Positions 50,238-58,799 of a stretch of DNA of 64,000 bases are shown piece by piece; position 1 is the stretch's first letter; each line of letters starts with the position of its first letter. A model generated the notes under the pieces. It was not told where the DNA came from, ran no database searches, and saw nothing but the letters and a program-made list of their open reading frames with translations. The translations under genes and the position numbers were made by a program. Source of the stretch: Paraburkholderia xenovorans LB400 (GTDB lineage: Bacteria; Pseudomonadota; Gammaproteobacteria; Burkholderiales; Burkholderiaceae); NCBI RefSeq assembly GCF_000013645.1, contig NC_007952.1, positions 124,001-188,000 on the forward strand. The letters are read 5' to 3'.

Positions 50238-50347
50238 CATTTCCGCGATAATCACGGTCTCGCAACGCAGCGCCAGCTGCAAACGACGGCCAGCGCAGGC
50301 AGCTTCCGGTTTCCGCGCATAAACCCGCCCGGCAGACCAGGCTCTGG

Positions 50348-50389
50348 CCGCAGCCGCAGCCGCAGCCGCAGCCGCAGCCGCAGCCGCAC
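50348..50389. repeat. CCGCAG hexanucleotide repeat upstream of folC
   Basis: Six perfect CCGCAG units plus a seventh ending CCGCAC, 41 bases before the folC ATG. Simple repeats of this type are prone to slippage. No convincing gene covers it; the (Arg-Ser)n frame through it has no family likeness. Confidence 0.92.
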
Positions 50390-50430
50390 ATTCGCAATAC
50401 CGCCAAACCGATTCACTCGCGATTCATCCG

Positions 50431-51741
50431 ATGACCACATTCCCCACCCTCGACGCCTGGCTCACGCACCTTGAATCCGCGCATCCGGTCGGCATCGACA
50501 TGGGTCTCGCCCGCATCGCCCAGGTGCGTGACGCAATGCAACTGTCGTTCGCATGTCCGGTCATCACGGTCGGGGGCACGAACGGCAAGGGTTCGACGTG
50601 TGCGATCCTCGAATCCATTCTGCTGCGCGCGGGTTACACGGTGGGCTGCCATACGTCGCCGCACCTGCTGTCGTTCAACGAACGCGCGCGGGTGAACGGC
50701 GAAATGGCGAGCGACGCGGATCTGCTGCCGCACTTCGAAGCCGTCGAAGCCGCGCGCCTGAGCCTCGCCGAGCCGGTCACGCTGACCTACTTCGAATTCA
50801 CGACGCTGGCGATCATGAGCCTGTTCGCTTCGCGCGGACTCGACGCGGTGATTTTCGAAGTCGGCCTCGGCGGCCGGCTCGACGCGGTGAATATCCTCGA
50901 TACGGATTGCGCGATCATCACCAGCATCGATATCGATCACACGGACTATCTGGGCGACACGCGCGAAAAAATCGCGTTCGAAAAAGCCGGCATTTTCCGT
51001 CCGGGCAAGCCGGCGATCTGTGCGGACCCGGTGCCGCCGCAATCGCTGATCGATTACGCGGAAAAAATCGGCGCGCAATTGTGGCTGTTCGGCCGCGATT
51101 TCCGCTATGAAGGGCAGGCCGGCAGCGAGCGTCAGCAATGGAGCTATGTCGGCCCGACCATGCGGCGTTCGGCGCTGGCCTATCCGGCGCTGCGCGGCGC
51201 CAATCAGTTGATCAACACGTCGGCTGCGCTCGCCGGCCTCGAAGCGTTGCGCGACCGCTTGCCGGTGTCCGCGCAGGATATCCGCCTCGGCCTCGCCAAC
51301 GTTGAACTGCCGGGACGTTTCCAGGTGTTGCCGGGCAAGCCGGCCATCGTGCTGGATGTCGGCCACAACCCGCACGCGGCGGCGGTGCTGACGCAAAATC
51401 TCGGCAACATGGGTTTCTTCCCGTACACCTACGCGGTGTTCGGCGCGATGCGAGACAAGGACATTGCCGGCCTGCTGACGCATCTGAAAGGCGAAATCGA
51501 TCACTGGTGCGTGACCGATTTGCCGACGCCGCGAGCGGCGTCAGCGGAACAACTCGAAGCGGCCTTGCGCGAGCAAGGCGTGGGCGAGAGCGCCGACAGC
51601 AGCGTGACGCGCTACGCAACGCCGGCCGAGGCTTTCCAAGACGCGCTAAAACGAGCGTCAGAGAATGATAGAATCGTGGTTTTCGGCAGTTTCTATACGG
51701 TAGCGGGCGTCATGGCCTACCGTAAATCGCAGCAACACTGA
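50431..51741 (+). CDS. folC: Bifunctional folylpolyglutamate/dihydrofolate synthase
   Basis: A 436-residue Mur-ligase-family enzyme making dihydrofolate and adding glutamates to folates. The ATP loop is TVGGTNGKGSTCAILES. CHTSPHLLSFNERARVNGE is the folate region. Also present are FEVGLGGRLDAVN, SIDIDHTDYLG and VLDVGHNPHAAAVL. The length is normal. It precedes the SPOR-domain gene by 29 bases. Confidence 0.95.
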   Translation: MTTFPTLDAWLTHLESAHPVGIDMGLARIAQVRDAMQLSFACPVITVGGTNGKGSTCAILESILLRAGYTVGCHTSPHLLSFNERARVNGEMASDADLLPHFEAVEAARLSLAEPVTLTYFEFTTLAIMSLFASRGLDAVIFEVGLGGRLDAVNILDTDCAIITSIDIDHTDYLGDTREKIAFEKAGIFRPGKPAICADPVPPQSLIDYAEKIGAQLWLFGRDFRYEGQAGSERQQWSYVGPTMRRSALAYPALRGANQLINTSAALAGLEALRDRLPVSAQDIRLGLANVELPGRFQVLPGKPAIVLDVGHNPHAAAVLTQNLGNMGFFPYTYAVFGAMRDKDIAGLLTHLKGEIDHWCVTDLPTPRAASAEQLEAALREQGVGESADSSVTRYATPAEAFQDALKRASENDRIVVFGSFYTVAGVMAYRKSQQH

Positions 51742-51770
51742 ACGGGCGCCAGCCTCGAACCAAGCGATTC

Positions 51771-52709
51771 ATGGGAATTTTCTCGTTCGGCAAGAAAGAC
51801 GACGCGCCCACCCGGCGCGGCGCAAACACCAGTTCCACCCGGGCCGCCCGTGGCGAGCGCGTGGAGCGGCGGACCCGCCGCACGGAGCGCACCGTCGACG
51901 CCGATGCGATGCTGCTCGACCCTACGTTGCCGGAAAAGCAGCGAGCGCGTCGCCGCCTGGTTGGCGCGATCGCAATGGTCGTGGCCGCGGTCGTCATCTT
52001 GCCAATGGTGCTGGACTCGCATCCCAAGCCCGTTACAGACGACATTTCCATCGACATTCCAAGCCGCCCCGCGCCGAAACTCGCCAAAGCCGAGGAAGAC
52101 ACGCAGGCCGGTGTAGCACCCGACAATCCCACGCCCGACGCGGCACTCGCGGCATCCGGTCTTGCGCCGGCCACGGCAGCGAGGCAAGGGCAGTCCGCCG
52201 CCACGAAGCCGCCGGGCGCGGACACGAACGCAGCAGCGCCCGCGGCCAGGCCGGCGGTGAAACCGCAGGCACCGTCCGTCGCCGCTAACACCACGCCAGT
52301 GGCGCCCGCAGCGCCCGCCAAGCCGGCCAAACCGCCGGTCACGCACAACGCCGCGACCGCTCCCGCACCGGCCACTCCGGCGCCGACCGCTCAGGCACCC
52401 AGTTCCGACGACACAAACGCGGCCGCCGGCGCGGACGCGAATTCCGGCACGCCGGCGTCGCCGCCGGGCAGCCGTTTCGCCGTGCAACTCGGCGCGTTTG
52501 CAAACGACACCAACGCGCGTAATTGGGCCGCCAAGTTGAAAGCGGCGGGCGTGCCCGCATATACCGAGCATCGGAAGCAGGCTGACGGTTCCACGCTCAC
52601 GTTGCTGCGAGCCGGCCCGTTCGCCGATCGTGCAGCGGCAAGCGCCGCCATTGCAAAGGTTCGCGAGGCCGGCTTGATGTCGGGCGCGAACAGCGGCGCC
52701 GCACAGTAA
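51771..52709 (+). CDS. SPOR-domain cell-division protein (DedD-like)
   Basis: A 312-residue bitopic protein. A charged N-terminus is followed by one membrane helix at about residues 63-80 (LVGAIAMVVAAVVILPM), then a long Ala/Pro-rich periplasmic linker. The C-terminal SPOR domain is at about residues 230-310 (RFAVQLGAFANDTNARNWAA, LTLLRAGPFADRAAASAAI). SPOR domains bind denuded septal glycan. The folC-dedD-cvpA-purF order is the same as in E. coli, which supports DedD. Confidence 0.88.
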   Translation: MGIFSFGKKDDAPTRRGANTSSTRAARGERVERRTRRTERTVDADAMLLDPTLPEKQRARRRLVGAIAMVVAAVVILPMVLDSHPKPVTDDISIDIPSRPAPKLAKAEEDTQAGVAPDNPTPDAALAASGLAPATAARQGQSAATKPPGADTNAAAPAARPAVKPQAPSVAANTTPVAPAAPAKPAKPPVTHNAATAPAPATPAPTAQAPSSDDTNAAAGADANSGTPASPPGSRFAVQLGAFANDTNARNWAAKLKAAGVPAYTEHRKQADGSTLTLLRAGPFADRAAASAAIAKVREAGLMSGANSGAAQ

Positions 52710-52716
52710 GCCTGCG

Positions 52717-53211
52717 ATGTTCACTGCCTTCGACTACGCTGTAATGGCGGTGATCGGTTTGTCGGCGCTGCGCGGCACATGGCGCGGGTTTTTGTCGGAA
52801 ATATTCGGGCTGATCGGCTGGATTGCGGCGTTTTTCATTGCTTGCCGCTTCGTGGGTTATGTCGTGCCGTTGATCCCGTCCAACTGGCCGGGCGGCGCGT
52901 TGACCCAGTGGCTGCTGGCCTTCGCGCTGGTGGTGATCGGTGTGGTGCTGGTGGCGAGCGTGTTGAACGCCCTGTTGAGCCGCATCGTGCAGGCAACCGG
53001 CTTGAGCGGCGTGGACCGCTCGCTCGGTTTGATGTTCGGCCTCGTGCGCGGGGTCATTCTGGTGCTGATTCTGGTCGCCCTGGCTGGCTTGACCGAACTG
53101 CCCCAACAGGAATTCTGGCGCAACGCCTTGCTTCGGCCCTATGCGGTCGAGGGCGTGCACGTAATGAAACCGCTGCTTCCCGAGACGCTGGCTGCTTACG
53201 TCCGAGTGTGA
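52717..53211 (+). CDS. cvpA: CvpA-family membrane protein
   Basis: A 164-residue integral membrane protein with four hydrophobic helices. Family features are ALRGTWRGFLSEIFGLIGWI near the N-terminus and LSGVDRSLGLMFGLVRGVIL midway. CvpA is needed for colicin V production in E. coli and is typically encoded just before purF, as here. It starts 7 bases after the SPOR gene. Confidence 0.92.
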   Translation: MFTAFDYAVMAVIGLSALRGTWRGFLSEIFGLIGWIAAFFIACRFVGYVVPLIPSNWPGGALTQWLLAFALVVIGVVLVASVLNALLSRIVQATGLSGVDRSLGLMFGLVRGVILVLILVALAGLTELPQQEFWRNALLRPYAVEGVHVMKPLLPETLAAYVRV

Positions 53212-53373
53212 CGATCAGGCGAGTGGTTAGGGAACGGCAGCAGGACTCCGGCGCAAACCGGCTGCCTTTACGTTCGGTCGCGTAGCTTTGCGAACGCCCC
53301 GAAGGAAATCCCTCGGGACGCCGTCGCAGGCAGCGGCCGCCATGACGAATTTCGTACCTTTGAAGGACATGCC

Positions 53374-54924
53374 ATGTGCGGCATCGTAGGCGTAGTTTCC
53401 CACTCTCCGGTCAATCAGCTGATCTATGACAGCCTGCTGCTTCTGCAGCACCGCGGTCAGGACGCCGCCGGCATCGCGACGGCGAACGGCAGCAATTTCC
53501 ACATGCACAAGGCGAACGGCATGGTGCGCGACGTGTTCCGCACGCGCAACATGCGCAGCCTGCCCGGCACGACCGGTATCGGCCAGGTCCGCTATCCGAC
53601 CGCCGGTTCCGCGTCGAGCGAAGAAGAAGCCCAGCCGTTCTACGTGAACGCGCCGTTCGGCATTATCCTCGCGCACAACGGCAATCTGACCAACTGGCAG
53701 CAACTGAAAGATGAGATGTTCCGCATCGATCGCCGCCACATCAATACCAATTCCGACACGGAAGTGATGCTCAACGTGCTCGCGCACGAATTGCAGCTTT
53801 CCAGCTCGGGCCTGCAACTCGATCCGGCTGCACTGTTCAACGCCGTGTCGGGCGTGCATCGCCGGGTGCGCGGTTCGTACGCGATCGTGTCGCTGATCGC
53901 CGGTTACGGCCTGCTCGGCTTCCGCGACCCGTTCGGCATCCGCCCGCTGTGCCTCGGCAAGCAGGAAACGGCCGAAGGCGTCGAGTGGATCCTCGCGTCG
54001 GAGTCGGTGGCGATCGAAGGTATCGGCTTCGAATTCGTGCGCGACGTGGCGCCGGGCGAAGCGATTTTCATCGACCTCGAAGGCAATCTGCACTCGCAGC
54101 AATGCGCGACGAACCCGAGCCTGAACCCCTGCATTTTCGAACTCGTGTATCTCGCGCGTCCGGATTCGGTGCTCGACGGCGTGCCGGTGTACAACGTGCG
54201 TCTGCGCATGGGCGACTACCTCGCCGAGAAGATCAGGCGCGAACTGCCCGACGTCGCGATCGACGTCGTGATGCCGATTCCCGATTCGTCCCGTCCGGCC
54301 GCCATGCAGGTTGCGAAGAAGCTGGGCGTTGAATACCGCGAGGGTTTCTTCAAGAACCGTTACGTTGGCCGCACCTTCATCATGCCCGGCCAGGCCGTGC
54401 GCAAGAAGTCGGTGCGCCAGAAGCTGAACGCGATGGGCATCGAGTTCAAGGGCAAGAACGTGCTGATCGTCGACGACTCGATCGTGCGCGGCACCACGTC
54501 GCATGAAATCGTGCAGATGGCGCGCGATGCCGGCGCGAACAAGGTGATCTTCGCTTCGGCGGCGCCGCCGGTGAAGTTCCCGAACGTCTACGGCATCGAC
54601 ATGCCCACGCGCGGCGAACTCGTCGCCCACGGCCGCTCGGACGACGAAGTCGCGCGCATGATCGGCGCGGACCATCTCGTTTATCAGGACGTCGACGCGC
54701 TCAAGCAGGCCGTGCGCGATATCAACCCGGCGCTGAAGGAATTCGAAGCGTCGTGTTTCGACGGTAACTACGTGACCGGCGACGTTACCACCGAGTACCT
54801 GGATCGCATCGAAACGGCGCGTCTCGCACCGTCCTCGCAATCGGACCGCGACGCCGCAAGCGAAGCGCTCGACGGCGGCGGCCCGGCCCGTTCGCAACTG
54901 CATCTGCAACTGTCGGTAGGTTGA
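53374..54924 (+). CDS. purF: Amidophosphoribosyltransferase
   Basis: A 516-residue enzyme catalysing the first committed step of purine synthesis. MCGIVGVVSHSPVNQLI: removal of Met exposes the catalytic Cys of the Ntn glutaminase domain. The PRPP domain has VMPIPDSSRPAAMQVAKKLG and LIVDDSIVRGTTSHEIV. The length is normal, with no propeptide. It lies 162 bases downstream of cvpA and is probably in the same operon. Confidence 0.97.
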   Translation: MCGIVGVVSHSPVNQLIYDSLLLLQHRGQDAAGIATANGSNFHMHKANGMVRDVFRTRNMRSLPGTTGIGQVRYPTAGSASSEEEAQPFYVNAPFGIILAHNGNLTNWQQLKDEMFRIDRRHINTNSDTEVMLNVLAHELQLSSSGLQLDPAALFNAVSGVHRRVRGSYAIVSLIAGYGLLGFRDPFGIRPLCLGKQETAEGVEWILASESVAIEGIGFEFVRDVAPGEAIFIDLEGNLHSQQCATNPSLNPCIFELVYLARPDSVLDGVPVYNVRLRMGDYLAEKIRRELPDVAIDVVMPIPDSSRPAAMQVAKKLGVEYREGFFKNRYVGRTFIMPGQAVRKKSVRQKLNAMGIEFKGKNVLIVDDSIVRGTTSHEIVQMARDAGANKVIFASAAPPVKFPNVYGIDMPTRGELVAHGRSDDEVARMIGADHLVYQDVDALKQAVRDINPALKEFEASCFDGNYVTGDVTTEYLDRIETARLAPSSQSDRDAASEALDGGGPARSQLHLQLSVG

Positions 54925-54997
54925 ACGCGGGCTTGAACGGTTCCGCTTCCGGTGCGGCACGCTGCACGCCGCGCCGGGAGCGTGTTAGCATGGCGGC

Positions 54998-55062
54998 TTG
55001 CGTCGATTTGATCTCAGCTTGCGGACGCGGGGCAACCCGAAACAGCTAAAGCGAAGGGTGGA
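54998..55062 (+). ncRNA. SAM-II (SAM-alpha) riboswitch candidate upstream of metZ
   Basis: GCGTC (55000-55004) pairs with GACGC (55024-55028) to form P1. The enclosed loop GATTTGATCTCAGCTTGCG contains the conserved GATTTG and CTTGC elements. After P1 comes a small GGGGCAACCC hairpin, then GAAACAGCTAAAGCGAAGGG with the conserved GCTAAA that forms the pseudoknot. Element order and position before a methionine-synthesis gene match the SAM-II class. An intrinsic terminator follows at 55106-55143. Recognised by eye; a covariance search would settle it. Confidence 0.8.
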
Positions 55063-55105
55063 AAAGCCGCACTCATCCGCCTCCGCTCCAGCTTTCCCCC
55101 GCACA

Positions 55106-55143
55106 TGAAGCCCGCTTATGCCGACGCAAAAGCGGGCTTTTTT
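55106..55143 (+). terminator. Terminator in the metZ leader
   Basis: AAGCCCGC and GCGGGCTT enclose a 16-base loop and are followed by T6. It lies between the riboswitch candidate and the metZ ATG (95 bases before it), so it probably serves as the expression platform. Purine-rich GGAAAAGC just after the aptamer could pair with GCTTTCC (55091-55097) in an alternative fold. Confidence 0.78.
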
Positions 55144-55236
55144 GTTGCTGCCGTTCGGCCTGGTACGCTCGATTCATTGCATCCGAGCCGCACACGCCGA
55201 ACGCAGCCACATGGAACATTGGAAACCAGAACCAAC

Positions 55237-56427
55237 ATGGACGACTCCCTGAACTTCGATACGCTGGCAGTCCGCTCGGGCACGGTGCGCAGCGACTTCA
55301 ACGAACATTCGGAAGCGATTTTCCTGACCTCGAGCTTCGTGTTCGCGAGTGCCGCGGACGCCGCCGAGAAATTCAGGAATTCCGAAGACAACTACACCTA
55401 TTCGCGCTTCACGAATCCGACCGTTTCGATGTTCCAGGATCGGCTGGCCGCGCTCGAAGGCGGCGAAGCCTGCATGGCGACGGCCTCGGGCATGGCCGCG
55501 ATCATGTCGGTGGTGATGTCGGCGTTGCAGGCGGGCGACCATCTGGTGAGCTCGCAGGCGTTGTTCGGCTCCACGCTCGGCATGTTCTCGCAGATCTTCA
55601 GCAAATTCGGCATCACGACCACGTTCGTCGATCCGACCGATCTGGACGCGTGGAAAAACGCCGTGCGCCCGGAGACGAAGATGTTCTTCCTCGAAACGCC
55701 GTCGAATCCGCTGACCGAAGTCGCCGATATCGAAGCGATCGGCAAGATCGCCAAGGCGTCGAACGCGCTGTTCGTGGTCGACAACTGCTTCTGCAGCCCG
55801 GCCTTGCAGCAGCCGCTGAAGCTCGGCGCGGACGTCGTGATGCATTCGGCCACCAAGTTCCTCGACGGTCAGGGCCGCGTGCTTGGCGGCGCGCTGGTCG
55901 GCTCGAAGCAGTTCATCATGGAGAAGGTGTTCCCGTTCGTGCGCAGCGCCGGGCCGACGCTGTCCGCGTTCAACGCGTGGGTGCTGCTCAAGGGCATGGA
56001 AACGCTATCGCTGCGCGTTGAAAAGCAGTCGGCGAATGCGCTTGAAATCGCGCGCTGGCTGGAAACGCATCCGGCCGTGAATCGCGTGTTTTATCCGGGG
56101 CTGGAATCGCATCCGCAGCATGCGCTGGCCATGCGTCAGCAGAAGGCGGGCGGCGCAATCCTGTCGTTCGAACTGAAGGGCGACACGCCCGAGCAGATGC
56201 GCGCGAATGCATGGCGTGTGATCGACAACACGAAAATCTGCTCGATCACCGGCAACCTCGGCGATACGCGCACCACCATCACGCACCCGGCCACGACCAC
56301 GCATGGTCGCGTGACGTCGGAAGCGCGCGCGGCGGCGGGCATCAGCGAAGGCTTGATCCGTCTTGCGGTGGGTCTGGAGAACGCCGGCGATATCCGCGGC
56401 GATCTGGAGCGCGGACTGGCGGGTTGA
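55237..56427 (+). CDS. metZ: O-succinylhomoserine sulfhydrylase
   Basis: A 396-residue Cys/Met-metabolism PLP enzyme forming homocysteine from O-succinylhomoserine and sulfide. ATG 55237 gives MDDSLNFDTLAVRSGTVRSD. The 44-codon upstream extension would read through the leader terminator and is rejected. YSRFTNPTVSMFQDRLAALE, FLETPSNPLTEV and the PLP Lys in HSATKFLDGQGRVLGGA are present. A SAM-II-like riboswitch precedes it, so repression by S-adenosylmethionine is likely. Confidence 0.94.
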   Translation: MDDSLNFDTLAVRSGTVRSDFNEHSEAIFLTSSFVFASAADAAEKFRNSEDNYTYSRFTNPTVSMFQDRLAALEGGEACMATASGMAAIMSVVMSALQAGDHLVSSQALFGSTLGMFSQIFSKFGITTTFVDPTDLDAWKNAVRPETKMFFLETPSNPLTEVADIEAIGKIAKASNALFVVDNCFCSPALQQPLKLGADVVMHSATKFLDGQGRVLGGALVGSKQFIMEKVFPFVRSAGPTLSAFNAWVLLKGMETLSLRVEKQSANALEIARWLETHPAVNRVFYPGLESHPQHALAMRQQKAGGAILSFELKGDTPEQMRANAWRVIDNTKICSITGNLGDTRTTITHPATTTHGRVTSEARAAAGISEGLIRLAVGLENAGDIRGDLERGLAG

Positions 56428-56578
56428 GTGAAGGGTGGAGCGAAAGCTCGATGCAGGGCAAGCGGGCCGCGCTGTCAGGCGGCTCGCGCAATAACTCCCC
56501 GGAGCGGTAAGACGGCAGCGCTGCGAAGACTGCCGCGCCGCCAAGGCTCAGCGCAGCAAAAACACAGCGCAGTAAAAC

Positions 56579-57376
56579 TCAATGACGCAGCGCGCGCCAT
56601 TGACCGGGCGCCAGCCCGAAACGCCGCGTGAACGCGTGCGTATAGGCGCTCTGATCGCCGAAGCCGATGTCCAGCGCAATATCAGTCAACGAAAGCCGCG
56701 GGTCAGCCAGCAACGTGAGCGACGTATCGAGCCGCAGACGCTGCAGATAGCGATGCGGTGTCTCGCCGAAGGCCTCGATAAAAAGCTGATGAAAGCGCCG
56801 CATGCCGAACCCGCAATGGGCGGCGAGCTCGGCGATCCGCACGGGCTCCGACAGATGCGCGCGCAGCCAGCGGTCGATACGCGCAAAGTCGAGACCGGCG
56901 CCTGCTGCCTGCGCGCCGGCCGTCGTGCCCGCGTCGGCCACCAACGCCGCGCCGAGCCGCGCGGCTGCATCCCAATGAAAACGCCGTGCGTCCAGATCGT
57001 TGCCTTGAACTCCGCCGGCAGCGTGCGCCGCGATGCGATGCACGAGTTGCGTCAGCGAGCCGTCGACCGCGACCGCCCGCGCACGGTCGAAAAGCCGTTC
57101 CGGCACGGCCAGCGACGAAGCCGGCAAGTCCAGAACCAACTGCCGGTTCTCGCCGACGCCCGCGTAATCGTGCCGCGCGCCCGCCGGAATGAGCCAGGCG
57201 GAGCCGGCGTCGATCTGATGCGCGACGCCGTCTACCGTCATGACCATTGCGCCGTCGAGTCCGAGCACGACCTGGTGAAAGTCGTGCACGTCCGACGCTT
57301 CGATCGCGCCGTAGCGGCGCAAGGAAACGCTAGGCGCGGTGACGGCGGCGTGGCTCATCGGCGATATGCGGTTCAA
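56579..57376 (-). CDS. AraC-family regulator
   Basis: A 265-residue regulator with an N-terminal cupin-like sensing domain (residues of about 25-90, DFHQVVLGLDGAMVMTVDG, AGSAWLIPAGARHDYAG). The C-terminal double HTH spans about 165-262 (RIAELAAHCGFGMRRFHQLF, SLTDIALDIGFGDQSAYTHA, FRRFG-type recognition as FTRRFGLAPGQWR). A second in-frame ATG at 57358 is an equally plausible start. The ligand and targets are unknown. It lies downstream of, and convergent with, metZ. Confidence 0.88.
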   Translation of the reverse strand: MNRISPMSHAAVTAPSVSLRRYGAIEASDVHDFHQVVLGLDGAMVMTVDGVAHQIDAGSAWLIPAGARHDYAGVGENRQLVLDLPASSLAVPERLFDRARAVAVDGSLTQLVHRIAAHAAGGVQGNDLDARRFHWDAAARLGAALVADAGTTAGAQAAGAGLDFARIDRWLRAHLSEPVRIAELAAHCGFGMRRFHQLFIEAFGETPHRYLQRLRLDTSLTLLADPRLSLTDIALDIGFGDQSAYTHAFTRRFGLAPGQWRALRH

Positions 57377-57393
57377 CAGAGAACAGCGAAAAC

Positions 57394-57732
57394 TCAGACG
57401 CCGAGCAATTCGACTTCGAACACGAGCGTCGCATTGGGCGGAATCACGCCGCCCGCGCCGCGCACGCCGTAGCCGAGTTGCGGCGGGATGGTCAGTTTGC
57501 GGGTGCCTCCAACCTTCATGCCTTGCACGCCTTCGTCCCAGCCCTTGATGACCATGCCGCCGCCCAGCACGAAAGCGAACGGGTCATTGCGGTCCTTGCT
57601 GGAGTCGAACTTCTGGCCATCGGTCAGCCAGCCGGTGTAGTGGACGCTGACGGTCTTGCCGGCCACTGCCTCGGCGCCGGTGCCTTCAACGATGTCTTCG
57701 TACTTCAAACCGGATTCGGTAGTCACAGACAT
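57394..57732 (-). CDS. FKBP-type peptidyl-prolyl cis-trans isomerase
   Basis: A 112-residue single-domain [57 protein letters not shown] and [12 protein letters not shown] are the defining segments, with the aromatic pocket Trp and Tyr present. No signal peptide is seen, so it is cytoplasmic. It is followed at 17 bases by the AraC-family gene and is divergent from the histidine kinase. Confidence 0.95.
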   Translation of the reverse strand: MSVTTESGLKYEDIVEGTGAEAVAGKTVSVHYTGWLTDGQKFDSSKDRNDPFAFVLGGGMVIKGWDEGVQGMKVGGTRKLTIPPQLGYGVRGAGGVIPPNATLVFEVELLGV

Positions 57733-57870
57733 GTGTCGCTCCTCAGATCAAAAACGTAAAAACCGACATTGTAGGCGTGTTGACGCCACATCGCCGAGGA
57801 TTGCCATGTGGCACACGGATTGCGTGAATGCTGGTGGTCCGGCGAGGCTGATCGCGCTGGATGGCATGCC

Positions 57871-57876
57871 TATAAT
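57871..57876 (+). promoter_or_regulatory. Possible -10 box of the kinase gene
   Basis: A perfect TATAAT, 45 bases upstream of the kinase GTG, with TG two bases before it. No good -35 is visible at standard spacing. Confidence 0.4.
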
Positions 57877-57920
57877 GGGGCTTCTTTCAATCATCATGCA
57901 CCGCCTGAGAGGGCTCGATC

Positions 57921-58727
57921 GTGACAACGTCTTCAACCGGAAATGCTGGCGAAAAGCCGGTGCCTTCCGGCTTCGCCGTATCTGGACGCACCGCGCTTCT
58001 GCGCGCGGAAACCGCACTGTTCATGCGTGACCATGTGCTGTCGCTGGTGTCGCACGACCTGCGTGGTCCGTTGAATGCCATTCATAGCTGGGCGTACGTG
58101 CTGGAGCGCAAACTCGACGCGAACGACCCCAACGCGCAGCGCGCCGTCACCGGTATTCGCAATGGCGTGGATCAGCAGGTCAAGCTACTCGAGACGATTG
58201 TCGACGCCACGCGCGCCGAGACCAAATCACTGGTGCTTGCCTACGCGCCCTTTTCCCTGCATCCGTTACTCGAAGAAACGGTGGAAGAAGTCCGCTCGGG
58301 TCTGGGTCGCGCGCGCGGCGTGGAAGTGACGGTCGACTCGCAACTGGCCACCGAGCAACTCAACGGCGACCGGGAGCGCCTCGCCGCCGCGCTATGGCTG
58401 ATGCTCATGTTCGCGGTAGAAACGGGCGCGGAAGGCGCCACGGTCACCCTGGTCACGAAAGCGGATACGAACGCATGGCATGCTAGCGTCGGGTACGAGG
58501 CCAACGGCACGGCGTTGGACGATCCCGCCTTGCCGCATGTACTCGAAGCGTTTGCCCGCAAGCAGGCCCGCGAGCCACGCGAAGCGAAGCGGATCGCGTG
58601 GGTGCTGGCGCTGTGCAAGCGCGTTGCCGAAGCGCACGGCGGCAGTTTCGAGCAGGTCGACGCAACGGGCAGCGACACGGCCACGCTCGCCCTGCGCGTG
58701 CCGCTCAGCGCAACGGCTGCGAAATGA
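57921..58727 (+). CDS. Cytosolic sensor histidine kinase without input domain
   Basis: A 268-residue protein starting at GTG 57921. The H-box VLSLVSHDLRGPLNAIHSWAY (phospho-His near residue 45) and a DHp helix pair are clear. The C-terminal ATPase region is weak: LNGDRERLAAALWLMLMFAV resembles the N-box without Asn, and no clear DxGxG is found. There is no membrane helix, PAS or GAF domain and no adjacent response regulator. It may act with a distant partner or as a phosphatase or adaptor. Confidence 0.8.
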   Translation: MTTSSTGNAGEKPVPSGFAVSGRTALLRAETALFMRDHVLSLVSHDLRGPLNAIHSWAYVLERKLDANDPNAQRAVTGIRNGVDQQVKLLETIVDATRAETKSLVLAYAPFSLHPLLEETVEEVRSGLGRARGVEVTVDSQLATEQLNGDRERLAAALWLMLMFAVETGAEGATVTLVTKADTNAWHASVGYEANGTALDDPALPHVLEAFARKQAREPREAKRIAWVLALCKRVAEAHGGSFEQVDATGSDTATLALRVPLSATAAK

Positions 58728-58763
58728 ACGGCTCGACAGAACGGCTTGCTCCGCGCGATTAAG

Positions 58764-58791
58764 TTTTCACCGAGCTTTCACCCTCTATACT
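58764..58791 (+). promoter_or_regulatory. Promoter-like element just before the CorC-family gene
   Basis: TTTTCA (58764-58769) and TATACT (58786-58791) with a 16-base spacer. The predicted transcript start (about 58798) almost coincides with the TTG start codon at 58800, implying a nearly leaderless message if both are right. Confidence 0.45.
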
Positions 58792-58799
58792 GACAACTT

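Noticed and set aside
50148-50474. 108-codon frame containing an Arg-Ser repeat between accD and folC
   Set aside because: The Arg-Ser stretch is only the CCGCAG tract read in one frame; it overlaps the folC start and has no family likeness.
55105-55236. N-terminal 44-codon extension of metZ
   Set aside because: It would translate through the riboswitch terminator and has no family similarity; MDDSLNF at 55237 is the conserved start.
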